Positions 8,401-17,126 are shown, counted from the first letter of the stretch. The stretch: 64,000 nt of DNA from Saprospiraceae bacterium (GCA_016714765.1 JADKCF010000007.1:1-64000), one strand, 5' to 3'. Numbers and translations are program-made. Notes: a model not told the origin generated them from the sequence alone.

Positions 8401-11290
8401 TAAAAGTTTGCCCATTTACATTTAACATTCCTGTAGTCGGTGCCTTCGCATATGTAATTATCAATTCCTGGGTAAATTTGTTGGTGGATGCCACACAGTT
8501 CCCTTGATTTGCGGGGGTTATATCTGAAATGATACAGGCTGATTTAACCTCCACAGGTTTACAATTGGTGCTAGTCAGAAAACAACTGCCTGATGTCAAT
8601 ACTTCTAGTAGAGATTTATCCAGCCAGGTATTAAGGTCTATGCTAAATAGATGTACAACACCATATACGCAATAATTGCCTGCACCAATTGTTCTGAAAT
8701 CAGAGGTCGGACTATATGCGGTAATTTTGTTCGTTTCTGTATTCACTGCCACATAGGTATATGTATATCCGGGTGGTTGTATGATACCATCATAGACATT
8801 GGAATTAGCAGGCTTGGAAGAAAATGTTATATTATAATTGGAAGGCAATACAGGAAGCGTTTTCGAAAAACTACTGATGATGGCATAATACTTTTCATTG
8901 GCTGTAAGGAAAGTAGTAAGATTGGCTCCTGGGGATATATTGCCAGTGGCCAGGTTTTCTACTGCACTGCTGGCAACATGGTTAGCACAACTATTCACAC
9001 TGGGAACACCTTTGTAAATATTCAAAATAGTTCCGAAAACACCACCGTGAGCCATGGTGTAATTACCACTTACGTCTACGGAAAACAGTATGACTTTATT
9101 GTAATTTGAATTAGACGGACCCTCGCATGATCCTGATGATAAAAAAATAAGATTGCCGGCAACATCTGTGGTCCTTAAAGTACCAGAAAAGTTGGTTACA
9201 ATCCGTCCTATGTTACTGGTTAATCCCAGATTCAAGCCCTGGTCGCCCTGATCAAAACTGACGGCATTTACAGGAGATATGAGGGTTTCAGGTGCTATAC
9301 AGGAAGAACTTATACTAAAATTGGCTGGAGAAACATTGAAAAATTTAAAGCACTCATTATCCATACATTCCAACATGACTCTAGCTTTGGAAGTATTTGT
9401 AAATCCGACTGGCATATTATAAGCAAAACTTCCCGCACTGTATGCTACATTTTCTGCAGCAATGATTGGATAAGTCAAGCCACCATCCAGCGATATCTTT
9501 ATTCTGACCTTACTGCAAAGCGCGTTGCTTCCATTGGTATTCCATAAAATATTTTCTGTCATTCCTGCCATTAGTGTTTCACCACCTTTGGGACGGGTTA
9601 CAATAAAAGGACCAGCATTGATCACGTCTATCTTCAATGCAGATGCACCTACTGCACTACCATTGGTGTTGTTATCCCTTACTGTAAGCAGGAAATTCAT
9701 TTCCCTGGGGACATTTGGTAAAACTTCAAATTCATTTGCTCCTGTTGTAGACAATACATTAAGACCTGGAAAATATCTCTCAGGACTTGAAGAAGGTGGA
9801 AAGCTTCTGAATAGTGGGGCAATAGGATTGTCTGCAGCGGCTTGCCCAATTAGTCCTTGGGTGGGTTTTTCAAATTCCCCATCTTCATCTACCTGCTCCC
9901 AGGTATATGATAAATTGCTACTATTTGAATCAGTTGCTGAACCCCTAAGATAAAATGGTGTGCCTTTTGGCAATTTCAGAGTGGCATTACATGAATTGGC
10001 TTCGACTTCAGGAATATCATTACCTGAGTTTTGTTGGGTAGCACATGTTCCCCCTTCATCAAAAAAAATGTACAGGGCCACCTGCTGGATGGTTGCTCCA
10101 TGAAAATAATTATCTTTAGATTCATCGGACGGAATATTTTGTGCATTATCACAAGAGCCGTCATAAGACATGATGGTTGTACCGCTTCCTATTTCAAAAG
10201 AAGTACTTTCGGAAATAGCATCGGTGCACGAACCACCCGTGCCATTAAAAGTATGAGTAGCTCCAAATTGATGTCCAAACTCATGAGCTGCCAGTTGATA
10301 CCAGCCATAATTGTTATTGCTAAAACTACCACTCCAACCTCTGTTTTTTATTTTTGTGCCCTGATATGTCGCATTGTCACAAACACTTTCCAGCGTGGCG
10401 ACTCCGCCTCCTGACCAGCCATCATCTGTTTTATGAGTATGGAAAACGTGTCCAAAGTCATAACTTGTAGTGTTTGGAAAATCAGCAGTGACGACAACTC
10501 CCGCCTGATGTGTACGTTCATCACCACCCGCATCATCTGGAATAAAAGGATCTGTCGCAGGATCAGGATATAATTTTATTCTGGCAGTAGAGACTGAGAG
10601 GGTTATTGAAAAATCACGCTTGTAAATAGCCGTGATATTATTGACAGAGGATGTGATGGCCATGATGACAGCTGCATCATTGTTACCATTGGCCACATAA
10701 AACTCTCCTGTACATACAATAGCTAAGTCATAAAAAAGGAGCTTGTCTCCTATCTGGAAATCATTTCTGGTACCTTTGAAAAAAGATGGCGTTTTATCCC
10801 TCCCACCTATAAAAGGCAGGTTTTGACTGTTGCACTTGTGGGCGATTTTCGATTCTTGCTGAACCCCTATTTCCATGACGTGAACACCATCACCCTGGTA
10901 ATTTGCAGGATGTATGACTATGGGTTGTTTTTCGGAATAGACATAACAGTTGATACCAAATCGACTGGTTGTCAAAGCACCACAAATCACTTGCTTTTCG
11001 TCATACAAATCAAAAGTCATCATCTCCGGATAAGCCCTGGAGATATCGTCTGCCATGACTTCGTTTCGGAGGGCTTTGTAATTTTTTTCTCCATTGGATG
11101 ATGGGAGAGATATGACAGCAGCTTGTCTTTTGTCATTTTGTTGCAATGTTTGAATAATAGACAAGAAGTCAATCTGAACATTTTCTTCCATAAAGAATGA
11201 AGAATTGGTCTTAGAATGTACAGCAGGTTGTCCTTCTACTGAATACATCCCTATCATAATCAAATAAAAAAGGATTGTAGCTCGAAGCAT
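5453..11290 (-). CDS. Giant secreted reprolysin-like metalloprotease with Ig-like repeats and T9SS type-B sorting domain
   Basis: A 1945-residue intact protein. It opens with a signal peptide (about residues 1-20). It then has a prodomain-like region and a metallopeptidase domain with the zinc motif HEFGHQFGATH at residues 336-346, followed by the Met-turn-like TIMSYDGSC, which is typical of reprolysin/M12B-type peptidases. Residues of about 430-1000 contain beta-sandwich segments (FIVTRPKGGETL, ILWNTNG, KVRIKISLDGG). From about residue 1010 to 1860 there are around eleven repeats of about 80 residues. Each has a Cys near its start, W(F/Y)(K/R)DG in the middle, and G.Y.V.V...GC near its end, like Ig/PKD adhesion modules. 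The last 85 residues (TPNGDGKND...FNRWGNLMFEAEGY) are the gliding-associated type-B sorting domain of T9SS cargo. It is expected to be exported across the outer membrane and held at the surface or released, paired with the PorP/SprF protein downstream. Confidence 0.93.
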   Translation of the reverse strand: MLRATILFYLIMIGMYSVEGQPAVHSKTNSSFFMEENVQIDFLSIIQTLQQNDKRQAAVISLPSSNGEKNYKALRNEVMADDISRAYPEMMTFDLYDEKQVICGALTTSRFGINCYVYSEKQPIVIHPANYQGDGVHVMEIGVQQESKIAHKCNSQNLPFIGGRDKTPSFFKGTRNDFQIGDKLLFYDLAIVCTGEFYVANGNNDAAVIMAITSSVNNITAIYKRDFSITLSVSTARIKLYPDPATDPFIPDDAGGDERTHQAGVVVTADFPNTTSYDFGHVFHTHKTDDGWSGGGVATLESVCDNATYQGTKIKNRGWSGSFSNNNYGWYQLAAHEFGHQFGATHTFNGTGGSCTDAISESTSFEIGSGTTIMSYDGSCDNAQNIPSDESKDNYFHGATIQQVALYIFFDEGGTCATQQNSGNDIPEVEANSCNATLKLPKGTPFYLRGSATDSNSSNLSYTWEQVDEDGEFEKPTQGLIGQAAADNPIAPLFRSFPPSSSPERYFPGLNVLSTTGANEFEVLPNVPREMNFLLTVRDNNTNGSAVGASALKIDVINAGPFIVTRPKGGETLMAGMTENILWNTNGSNALCSKVRIKISLDGGLTYPIIAAENVAYSAGSFAYNMPVGFTNTSKARVMLECMDNECFKFFNVSPANFSISSSCIAPETLISPVNAVSFDQGDQGLNLGLTSNIGRIVTNFSGTLRTTDVAGNLIFLSSGSCEGPSNSNYNKVILFSVDVSGNYTMAHGGVFGTILNIYKGVPSVNSCANHVASSAVENLATGNISPGANLTTFLTANEKYYAIISSFSKTLPVLPSNYNITFSSKPANSNVYDGIIQPPGYTYTYVAVNTETNKITAYSPTSDFRTIGAGNYCVYGVVHLFSIDLNTWLDKSLLEVLTSGSCFLTSTNCKPVEVKSACIISDITPANQGNCVASTNKFTQELIITYAKAPTTGMLNVNGQTFNITFSPQTVTLSLDSDGLPVNVNAFFTASPGCKLTKNTLFTAPANCCPVSVELGADISSCMGETVMLDAGNSGVSFKWFRDGVEVATSKLLTVSTSGLYEVEVTDISGCAKKDKVRVTFNELPVINMMTTAQFCEGETYSITPMITGGQSYKWFKDNAEISGQTSNKLNITQAGTYKLEVTSSAGCKNTSTTIATSIKAPVVELGNSLQKCEGETTILNAGTDGIKYEWFRDGTLISGATQSTYNVVQTGVFSVIVTNTAQCKTNDQVQVNFFASPVVQDFPAVINACQGAPTILTAVASDYQTLQWYYDNNLIPGSNMLTLTANNSGTYAIEASNLAGCKTKKSTQLEIRSLPVVELGATDLVSCIGSPVVLNAGSDGTTYKWTKDGAGITNTTKTLTVNENGLYSVTVSNTYNCSTTDQIKVSFVAGPSLELNGDKTICEATSHVITATTNAINPVIKWYKDTELITGENTLSLNVMLSGTYEVVITGGTPPCDVRKSVKITVNPRPALNLGNDRTICEGDMLPVLNAGAGNTSFNWTLNGVALATSQTVTADKSGTYAVTVKNSFGCERTEQVKITIQPLPTLVMNDQYSLCKGSNLLITPETNGTRYEWRKNNTLIPAETGKTITLTTAGSYSFTSYNAGNCKKDNNFTVTERAIPVLDLGVNDTLCPDQSKTLNAGSHTQYKWSDNTTAATLNINAGKPVALTTSKYLVTVTNEFGCTSKDSISITLVPVVKANVASDKPGVCNGDPVKLTATGGIKYKWTDPDGGTLSELNEATTIASPTKTTTYMVEVSDGVCPDNKETKSIVIKVFEPVNVSAGSDTCVVIGKSIKLKASGGVSYDWDNKNLIVGASNVPDPVVKPVVETVFNVTITDANGCEFSDDVKVCVKEDTFKPVTIITPNGDGKNDELYFGGLSDYPDNTLRVFNRWGNLMFEAEGYQTRGQMFTGYRNGEKLPADTYYYVLTFDNQVFKSALTIIWD

Positions 11291-11529
11291 AAAATTGATT
11301 TTAATATAAATTAATCTTTAAAAATATAGTCGCTTACACATGACGTGTGTAATTTGGCCGAAAAGATAAAAAACATTTTTCAAAAAGTTGGAAAATATAT
11401 TTACTTTTTCAATATTTATGTCGTTAAAACTTATTTTGTGTGTTTTATATATTTATGAAAATATTAACTGGAGTGGCCAAACTTTTATAACAAGACATAT
11501 GTTTCCATCCTATATAATAATTAAAGTAA

Positions 11530-12240
11530 ATGAAAAACATATTTATTTTTCTGATATCAATGTTGGTTTTAACATCCGCTGATGCACAATTGAAAGGTAT
11601 TTTAAATAAAGCCAAAGAATCAGCCGGTGCATTAAAAAATGATAACTCTGATTTTTCTGCAGGACTGAAAGAAGCTTTGAATAATGGCATAGATGCAGCT
11701 GTGAGTCAGCTTTCTGCTGAAAAAGGTTACCTGGAGAGTCCATATAAAATTTTGATACCTGCTGACGCCCAAAAAGTGATAGACAAAGTGAAGTTAGTAC
11801 CCGGCTTTCAGGATGTAGAAACCAAGCTTGTCCGACAGATGAATGAGGCCGCCGAAATAGCTGCAAAAAAAGCAAGCCCAATCTTTGTAAATGCCATAAA
11901 ACAAATGAGTTTTAGTGATGCCAAGTCTATCGTGACTGGCCCTGAAAATGCTGCAACATCTTATCTCGAATCTACAAGCCGCAAACCACTTTATAACGAA
12001 TTTTTGCCCGTCATACAGCAAAGTCTGGATGAAGTGAATGCTCGTACATACTGGCAAAGTGTAGTGCAGGCATACAACAAAATTCCATTTGTAAAAAAGA
12101 TGAATCCCGATTTGGATGACCATGTCAATAACAAAGCACTGGATGGATTATTCGGATTGATAGCCGTGAAAGAAAAAGGTATCAGAACCGATGTAAATCA
12201 AAGAACATCAGAATTACTTAAAAAAGTTTTTGGAAAATAA
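11530..12240 (+). CDS. DUF4197 exported protein
   Basis: A 236-residue protein with a Sec signal peptide (MKNIFIFLISMLVLTSADAQ) followed by a helical domain matching DUF4197: LKEALNNGIDAAVSQLS, then PYKILIPADAQKV, and a C-terminal YNKIPFVKKMNPDLDDHVNNKALDGLF. Members are periplasmic or outer-membrane-associated proteins of unknown function, found widely in Gram-negative bacteria. It stands alone on the plus strand and converges with the EI24 gene, whose end lies 5 bases away. The start at 11530 is chosen because it begins the signal peptide. Confidence 0.85.
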   Translation: MKNIFIFLISMLVLTSADAQLKGILNKAKESAGALKNDNSDFSAGLKEALNNGIDAAVSQLSAEKGYLESPYKILIPADAQKVIDKVKLVPGFQDVETKLVRQMNEAAEIAAKKASPIFVNAIKQMSFSDAKSIVTGPENAATSYLESTSRKPLYNEFLPVIQQSLDEVNARTYWQSVVQAYNKIPFVKKMNPDLDDHVNNKALDGLFGLIAVKEKGIRTDVNQRTSELLKKVFGK

Positions 12241-12244
12241 GAGA

Positions 12245-12970
12245 TCAGTGATGGCGTTTAACATTCACAAAATACCTGGTAGCTGTTACTGTAGCGAGAT
12301 ATGGTCCAATAAAAATTCCGGCAACAGGGATTAAAAACAAAAGAAAAAAAAGAGCCCCAATGGTAATGGCTGCCCACTTATGGGAATAGACTTCGGAGAT
12401 TGTTTCACTAAATGAATAATCCCTTTCCAAGTAAAAATCCATAAATCCAAATCCTGTGAAATAAAACTGGACTATAAACAAAAATGGTACTGCAAATATA
12501 TTGATCCCGGGGATAAAGCCGATGAAAAACAAAATCAGGGTTATAAAAAGCTCCTTAAAGAGGTTGCGAAGGTTGATGCGCAGACCTCTGACAAGAGCAA
12601 ATGATACGTTGTTTTTGGCTTTAGGTAGAATTCCATTTATGTCCAACGCAGTTTGCTCAGAAATATGACTTAGTAATGGAGACATAAGTAGCAGCAAAAT
12701 GTATTTGATCAAAATGATCATGATTACCAAAAGGAAAAGTCCGGAAATAAAACTAAATAGGGTGCTTTCATGCGCCCATTCCCATGGAATCAGTCCAGAT
12801 AAATATGATCCCAAGGCGCCGGACGTCACATAACCCACATATGATAATAATCCCACAATAATAAAAGCCATAGCACCCGACATCAGAATAAATCTTACGG
12901 CATTCTTCTTCCTGCTGGATATGACACTAAAAAAGGTCGCCAGAACGGCTGCAATTTGATTATACATCAT
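12245..12970 (-). CDS. EI24-domain (CysZ-like) integral membrane protein
   Basis: A 241-residue polytopic membrane protein with about five or six hydrophobic segments (near residues 28-48, 70-95, 140-160 and 200-230). It has the EI24/CysZ-type central block FIGFIPGINIFAVPFLFIVQFYFTGF followed by the FMDFYLER motif. CysZ itself is a sulfate transporter, but the Bacteroidota members are not assigned to a substrate. The gene starts one base after the YfcC carrier gene ends, so the three genes amidohydrolase, carrier and this one probably form one transcript. Confidence 0.82.
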   Translation of the reverse strand: MMYNQIAAVLATFFSVISSRKKNAVRFILMSGAMAFIIVGLLSYVGYVTSGALGSYLSGLIPWEWAHESTLFSFISGLFLLVIMIILIKYILLLLMSPLLSHISEQTALDINGILPKAKNNVSFALVRGLRINLRNLFKELFITLILFFIGFIPGINIFAVPFLFIVQFYFTGFGFMDFYLERDYSFSETISEVYSHKWAAITIGALFFLLFLIPVAGIFIGPYLATVTATRYFVNVKRHH

Positions 12971-12971
12971 A

Positions 12972-14363
12972 TTAAAAAGGTCCGTAGTTTAAAGGTACAC
13001 TTACAATAACAAAAATAATAGCTAAAAGTAAGATACCTAGAAACAATGGAAAAATAAATCTTAACCACCTGTCAAAAGGAATTCTGCAAAGAGCTAACAT
13101 GGCTATGATACCGCCGGAGGATGGATTAATCAGATTGGAAACACCATCACCTACCTGAAATGCCAGCACTGTTGTTTGTCTGGTGATACCAAGCACCTCC
13201 CCGACGGGTATCAATACAGGAAGAGTTGCCAGAGCCTGACCACTTCCTGATGGAATGATGAAGTTCATTATGGCCTGAGCGAGAGTCATACCGGCAGCCG
13301 AAAAAGCAAGAGGAAAATGGCTTAATGTCTGAGAAATGTAGTAAGCAATCGTATCACTAATATGTCCTGTTTCCAGTGATATTCTGATGGACGAAGCCAG
13401 GCCGACCATAAATGCTCCTGGAGCGATGACTGAAACAGATTGAAGAATAATCTTTCCAAAATCATCAGCACTGTTTCGGTTAATGAGACCTATGGCTATT
13501 ATCAGCATACAAAATACGGCGGAAATTTGGTTGATAAACCAATGGTGAATAAAAACCCCGTAAAGAATCAGAAGAATACCTCCTAAAAATGTAATTAAAA
13601 TCCAAAAATCCTTCTTGGAAATGTAGTACTCTTTCAGTGGCTTAGAAAGCGAAAAACCATGGGTATCAATACCTGATGATAAACTGCCAAAGGGATCCCC
13701 TGTTAATTTTTTAAAATATCTGATGTTGTACCATGACAGCAAACCCAATGATGTAATACAAAGTATGCTTCTCAACCATGCCCCTGAGAACAATGGTAGT
13801 TGTGCTATTTTATGTCCTGTCCCAATGGTGTAAGGATTGAACGGAGATAAGCCGAAACCTACTGTAATGGCTCCAACTGAAATACCTGCAGCCAGCATTA
13901 GATCCCCTCCTATAGCAAGACTGAGTACACAGGCTATGGGTATCATGGCAATATTGTTTTCATATCCCACAAAAACGCCAAGACCACCAAATAAAAATGT
14001 CATGATTATCACAATCAGATATTTACGCTGAACACCCATTTTGCGGACCAAAGTACCCACAGCATTTTCTATAGCTCCGGACTCCTCCATAAATCCGAAC
14101 ATAATACCACTGATGATCACTATAAAAACAATCTCAATGGCAGCTTTAAATCCTAAAGGTATACACATAAAAATATCCATAAGACTTAATGGATGTTGCT
14201 GTATTAAATGATAGGAATCAGGCACTACCCTTTCTCTGCCATCCACTAATATCCTGTCAAATGAGCCTGCAGGTATAATATAACTCATGATGGAAGCAAT
14301 CATAAGCATTCCAAACAACATCACAACCGGGTGAGGTATATAATAATACCATTTATTTTTCAT
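12972..14363 (-). CDS. YfcC-family carboxylate/basic amino acid carrier
   Basis: A 463-residue membrane transporter with about 12 hydrophobic segments. The opening PHPVVMLFGMLMIASIMSYIIPAGSF, the block FGFMEESGAIENAV and the two repeat hallmarks (GLSPFNPYTIG and the later NFIIPSGSGQALATLP and DGVSNLINPSSGG) identify the YfcC/C4-dicarboxylate anaerobic carrier-like superfamily. Substrate choice is not readable; family members are linked to dicarboxylates, basic amino acids or peptides. It follows the amidohydrolase gene by 11 bases and precedes the EI24 gene by 1, which suggests uptake of a compound processed by, or released from, the amidohydrolase. Confidence 0.83.
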   Translation of the reverse strand: MKNKWYYYIPHPVVMLFGMLMIASIMSYIIPAGSFDRILVDGRERVVPDSYHLIQQHPLSLMDIFMCIPLGFKAAIEIVFIVIISGIMFGFMEESGAIENAVGTLVRKMGVQRKYLIVIIMTFLFGGLGVFVGYENNIAMIPIACVLSLAIGGDLMLAAGISVGAITVGFGLSPFNPYTIGTGHKIAQLPLFSGAWLRSILCITSLGLLSWYNIRYFKKLTGDPFGSLSSGIDTHGFSLSKPLKEYYISKKDFWILITFLGGILLILYGVFIHHWFINQISAVFCMLIIAIGLINRNSADDFGKIILQSVSVIAPGAFMVGLASSIRISLETGHISDTIAYYISQTLSHFPLAFSAAGMTLAQAIMNFIIPSGSGQALATLPVLIPVGEVLGITRQTTVLAFQVGDGVSNLINPSSGGIIAMLALCRIPFDRWLRFIFPLFLGILLLAIIFVIVSVPLNYGPF

Positions 14364-14374
14364 TCAGTAGTATT

Positions 14375-16090
14375 CTATCTGCCAGAAGATTCAAAGCGTA
14401 CTTTACCATCAGTAATAGTATATAATACCTTGGTCTTAAGAATGTCTTCTTCAGAACAATTTATGAGATCTTTGGATAAAATTACTATGTCGGCCACCTT
14501 TCCGGGTCTAAGTGATCCTTTTATCTTTTCTTCAAAAGCGGCATATGCATTACCTAGTGTATAAGAATAAATAGCCTCTTTTCTGGTCATTTTTTGTTCA
14601 GGAAAAAATTCGAATCCAGAATCCTCCCGTTTCCTGGTAACTGATGCATAAAAACTCTTAATGGGATCGACATCTTCTACCGGTGCATCCGTACCATTGG
14701 CTACTACTACTCCACTATCAAGAAGGGAGCGCCATGCGTAAGCACCAATCCGAGACCTGTCTACGCCTAAGCGCTTCACCACAAAAGGAGCATCAGAAGT
14801 ACAATGTATTCCTTGCATAGATGCTATAATACCATTTTTGGCAAATCTGGGAATATCATCTTTACTTAAGTGCTGTGCATGCTCTATACGCCATCTCAAG
14901 TCCTTCAGCTCAGGATGCTGAGACATGACACCTTCATATATGTCAAGCACCACCCTGTTGGCTCTGTCGCCGATCGCATGTACACAAAATTGCATCTTAT
15001 TCTGGATTGCCATATCAGCAATTCGTTTTACATCATAGATATCTGTTGTATTTTGCCCTTTAAAATTTGGTTTGTCATTATAAGGCTCCAAAAGCCATGC
15101 ACCAAAAGCCCCCAAAGCACCATCTACTTCAGACTTAATAGCATTACAGGTATAAAAATGATTCCCAATATTTACTTTTTTATAATTTCCAGCCTTGCCT
15201 TCCAGGTCATCAGCGCTATGGCGAAGCATTGCCCAAATCCTGACTCTCAGCTTACCTTCTTCGGCAAGTTTTTCATATTTATCTAATTCATCAAATCTAC
15301 TTCCTGCATCCTGAAAAGATGTAATGCCTTTGCTTAAGCACTCATCTTCAGCAAGCTCAATAGCTCTATACCATATAGAATCAGTTTTGGCCTGATCCAT
15401 CGAGTCCATATATTCTTTATACTTTTGACTAAAGACACCCATTGCCCTTTCTTCAAATACACCTATGGCGTCCCCGGCTTTGTCTCTTACGATTTCTCCA
15501 CCTACAGGATTGGCTGTTTCTCTATTGATACCTGCTAAATCCATAGCCTTTTTATTGGCAAAAAGGGAATGTCCGGAAGCATGGTATAGTATCACAGGGT
15601 TATCTACAGATACACTGCTCAAAGAGTAATGAAATGGATAATTATACATATTCTGTAAAGGTATGCTATCCCATTTTTCCTGATGCCAGCCCCTGCCTAT
15701 GATCCACTCATCTTTTTTTAGTGTTTTAGCTTTATCAGCTACCAGCCGGACAATATCTTCCCAACTCCTGGATTTCAGAAAATTTAAGTTGATCAAGCTA
15801 TAACCCAAGCCTGAAAAATGACCATGCCCTTCAATAAATCCAGGCATTACAAAATTTTGACCAGCGTCGATTATCTTGGAATTTTCATCAGTTATAGAAA
15901 CAATTTCTGACCATGGACCTATCCTCATTATCAAGCCTTCTTTAATAGCAATGGCATCTCCTACGTAATTTGAATCCACTGCATAAATATTGGCATTTTT
16001 TATCACCAAATCAGCAGTTTTATCATCCTGACAACCCATCCCCAGCATGCAGATAATAGCTGTAACAGCAAAGCAAAACTTCTTTAACAT
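14375..16090 (-). CDS. Amidohydrolase-family lipoprotein (YtcJ-like)
   Basis: A 571-residue metal-dependent hydrolase of the amidohydrolase 3 group. It has a lipoprotein signal with Cys around residue 20 (CMLGMGCQDD), so it is expected to be membrane-anchored in the periplasm. The TIM-barrel metal motifs are visible: GFIEGHGHFSGLG near residue 85, HAIGDRANR, RIEHAQHL, and NGTDAPVEDVDPIKSFYASV with the conserved Asp. YtcJ-like proteins act on N-substituted amides, but substrates are mostly unknown. It is first in a probable operon with the YfcC carrier and the EI24 protein. Confidence 0.85.
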   Translation of the reverse strand: MLKKFCFAVTAIICMLGMGCQDDKTADLVIKNANIYAVDSNYVGDAIAIKEGLIMRIGPWSEIVSITDENSKIIDAGQNFVMPGFIEGHGHFSGLGYSLINLNFLKSRSWEDIVRLVADKAKTLKKDEWIIGRGWHQEKWDSIPLQNMYNYPFHYSLSSVSVDNPVILYHASGHSLFANKKAMDLAGINRETANPVGGEIVRDKAGDAIGVFEERAMGVFSQKYKEYMDSMDQAKTDSIWYRAIELAEDECLSKGITSFQDAGSRFDELDKYEKLAEEGKLRVRIWAMLRHSADDLEGKAGNYKKVNIGNHFYTCNAIKSEVDGALGAFGAWLLEPYNDKPNFKGQNTTDIYDVKRIADMAIQNKMQFCVHAIGDRANRVVLDIYEGVMSQHPELKDLRWRIEHAQHLSKDDIPRFAKNGIIASMQGIHCTSDAPFVVKRLGVDRSRIGAYAWRSLLDSGVVVANGTDAPVEDVDPIKSFYASVTRKREDSGFEFFPEQKMTRKEAIYSYTLGNAYAAFEEKIKGSLRPGKVADIVILSKDLINCSEEDILKTKVLYTITDGKVRFESSGR

Positions 16091-16157
16091 AATTATAATT
16101 TACAGCGAAATTAATATTGGATATACAATAAACCTAATTAACAGGCGTATAAAAACA

Positions 16158-16191
16158 AAAGCACCGAAAATCATGATGTTTCCGGTGCTTT
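16158..16191 (-). terminator. Rho-independent terminator after the HhH fusion gene
   Basis: An inverted repeat AAAGCACCG/CGGTGCTTT (16158-16166 and 16183-16191) with a 16-base loop whose outer bases could extend the stem. Read on the minus strand it is followed by a T-rich tail (TGTTTTTAT). It lies just downstream of the gene ending at 16217 and upstream of nothing on the plus strand. Confidence 0.7.
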
Positions 16192-16216
16192 ATTTTGATT
16201 TGTTTGCTGTCAAAAT

Positions 16217-17126
16217 TTATTTGGATACTTTCCCTCCATTCAACTCGTCCTGCAATTTTTTCAGTGCATCCCAGTTACCATTAGCGGCCAGAGAAGCTTG
16301 TTTAGCCCAGGTAGATGGATCGTGCATTTTGTATTTTGATCCGGCTCCATCCAGGATGTTTTTCAAAGTATCTGAACTAGTCTGAGATAAATCAGCAAAA
16401 GTTATTATTCCTTTCGCTACTAACAGATCAGCTATTTTAGGCCCTATACCTTCGATTTTCTTAAGGTCATCCTTTACTACTTTTACATTTGCTACTTTAG
16501 CTACCTTTGGAGCGGCTACTTTAGCAGCTTTCGGAGCGGCTACCTTTGCTGTTTTCGGAGCTGCTACCTTTGCTGCTTTTTGGAGCGGCTACTTTAGCTA
16601 CCTTTGAGCTGCTACCTTTACTTCTTTTGGAGCGGCTACCTTTGCTGCTTTTGGAGCGGCTACTTTAGCTGCTTTTGGAGCGGCTACCTTTGCTGCTTTT
16701 GGAGCGGCTACCTTTGCTTCTTTTGGAGCGGCTACTTTAGCTGCTTTTGGAGCGGCTACCTTTAGCTGCTTTGGGTGCCACTGTTTTTTCTTTTTTAACC
16801 TTGGAACCTTTTCCGGATTCAAGTACTAAAACACTATTGTTAATTCCAGAATAAGGTGAAGCAATATAATTGTCTGCACTAAAATCATTATCCCACTTTA
16901 TTCCATCAAGTAAATATCTGAATTCATATGATTTCCCAGCGTTCAATTCAATAACAGTAGTGAATTCATCTTTGCCTTTTTTCATTTTGGGAGCAATTTT
17001 ACTATCCCAATTGTTAAAATCTCCAAGAACTTGAACACTTTTCACAGAATGACCAGAAATTACCGGATATGTGAAAGTGACTTTGCATGATCCTTTTGAT
17101 GGTTGATACACTTTGATAATGCTCAT
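16217..17126 (-). CDS. CBM48-like domain / AAPK repeat / helix-hairpin-helix fusion protein, frameshifted in the repeat
   Basis: Starting at 17126 (MSIIKVYQPSKGSCKVTF), the first 100 or so residues form an isoamylase early-set/CBM48-like beta-sandwich: VQVLGDFNNWD and YEFRYLLDGIKWDNDFSADNY. This is the glycogen-binding fold also seen in AMPK beta subunits. A lysine/alanine/proline-rich low-complexity linker of 12 octapeptide units (KVAAPKAA and variants) follows. The C-terminal 85 residues (DDLKKIEGIGPKIADLL...FADLSQTSSDTLKNIL, ending DELNGGKVSK) form a helix-hairpin-helix domain like the tails that Bacteroidota add to ribosomal protein L21 and other proteins. Three repeat units have an indel (25, 23 and 25 bases), which breaks the frame by a net +1. 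Restoring them gives about 303 residues. The function is unknown; binding of glucan, of nucleic acid, or of both is possible. Confidence 0.75.
16494..16782. repeat. 24-bp coding tandem repeat, 12 units
   Basis: Twelve direct copies of a 24-base unit (consensus on the plus strand ACCTTTGCTGCTTTTGGAGC plus GGCT). It encodes the octapeptide KVAAPKAA on the minus strand. Units differ by synonymous and a few replacement changes. Nine units are exactly 24 bases; unit 4 and unit 12 are 25 and unit 5 is 23, which accounts for the frameshifts. Confidence 0.9.

Noticed and set aside
5697..11101. Many plus-strand open frames of 60-150 codons inside the giant protease gene.
   Set aside because: They are antisense shadows of one intact 1945-codon frame with Thr/Ser-rich composition typical of reverse reading; none has a start signal or family motif.
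11794..12123. Antisense frame across the DUF4197 gene.
   Set aside because: The plus-strand gene has a clear signal peptide and full family match; the antisense frame has no recognisable features.
16494..16782. Regular repeat array that could be taken for a CRISPR or a regulatory repeat.
   Set aside because: The repeats are contiguous without spacers and encode a continuous octapeptide on the minus strand.
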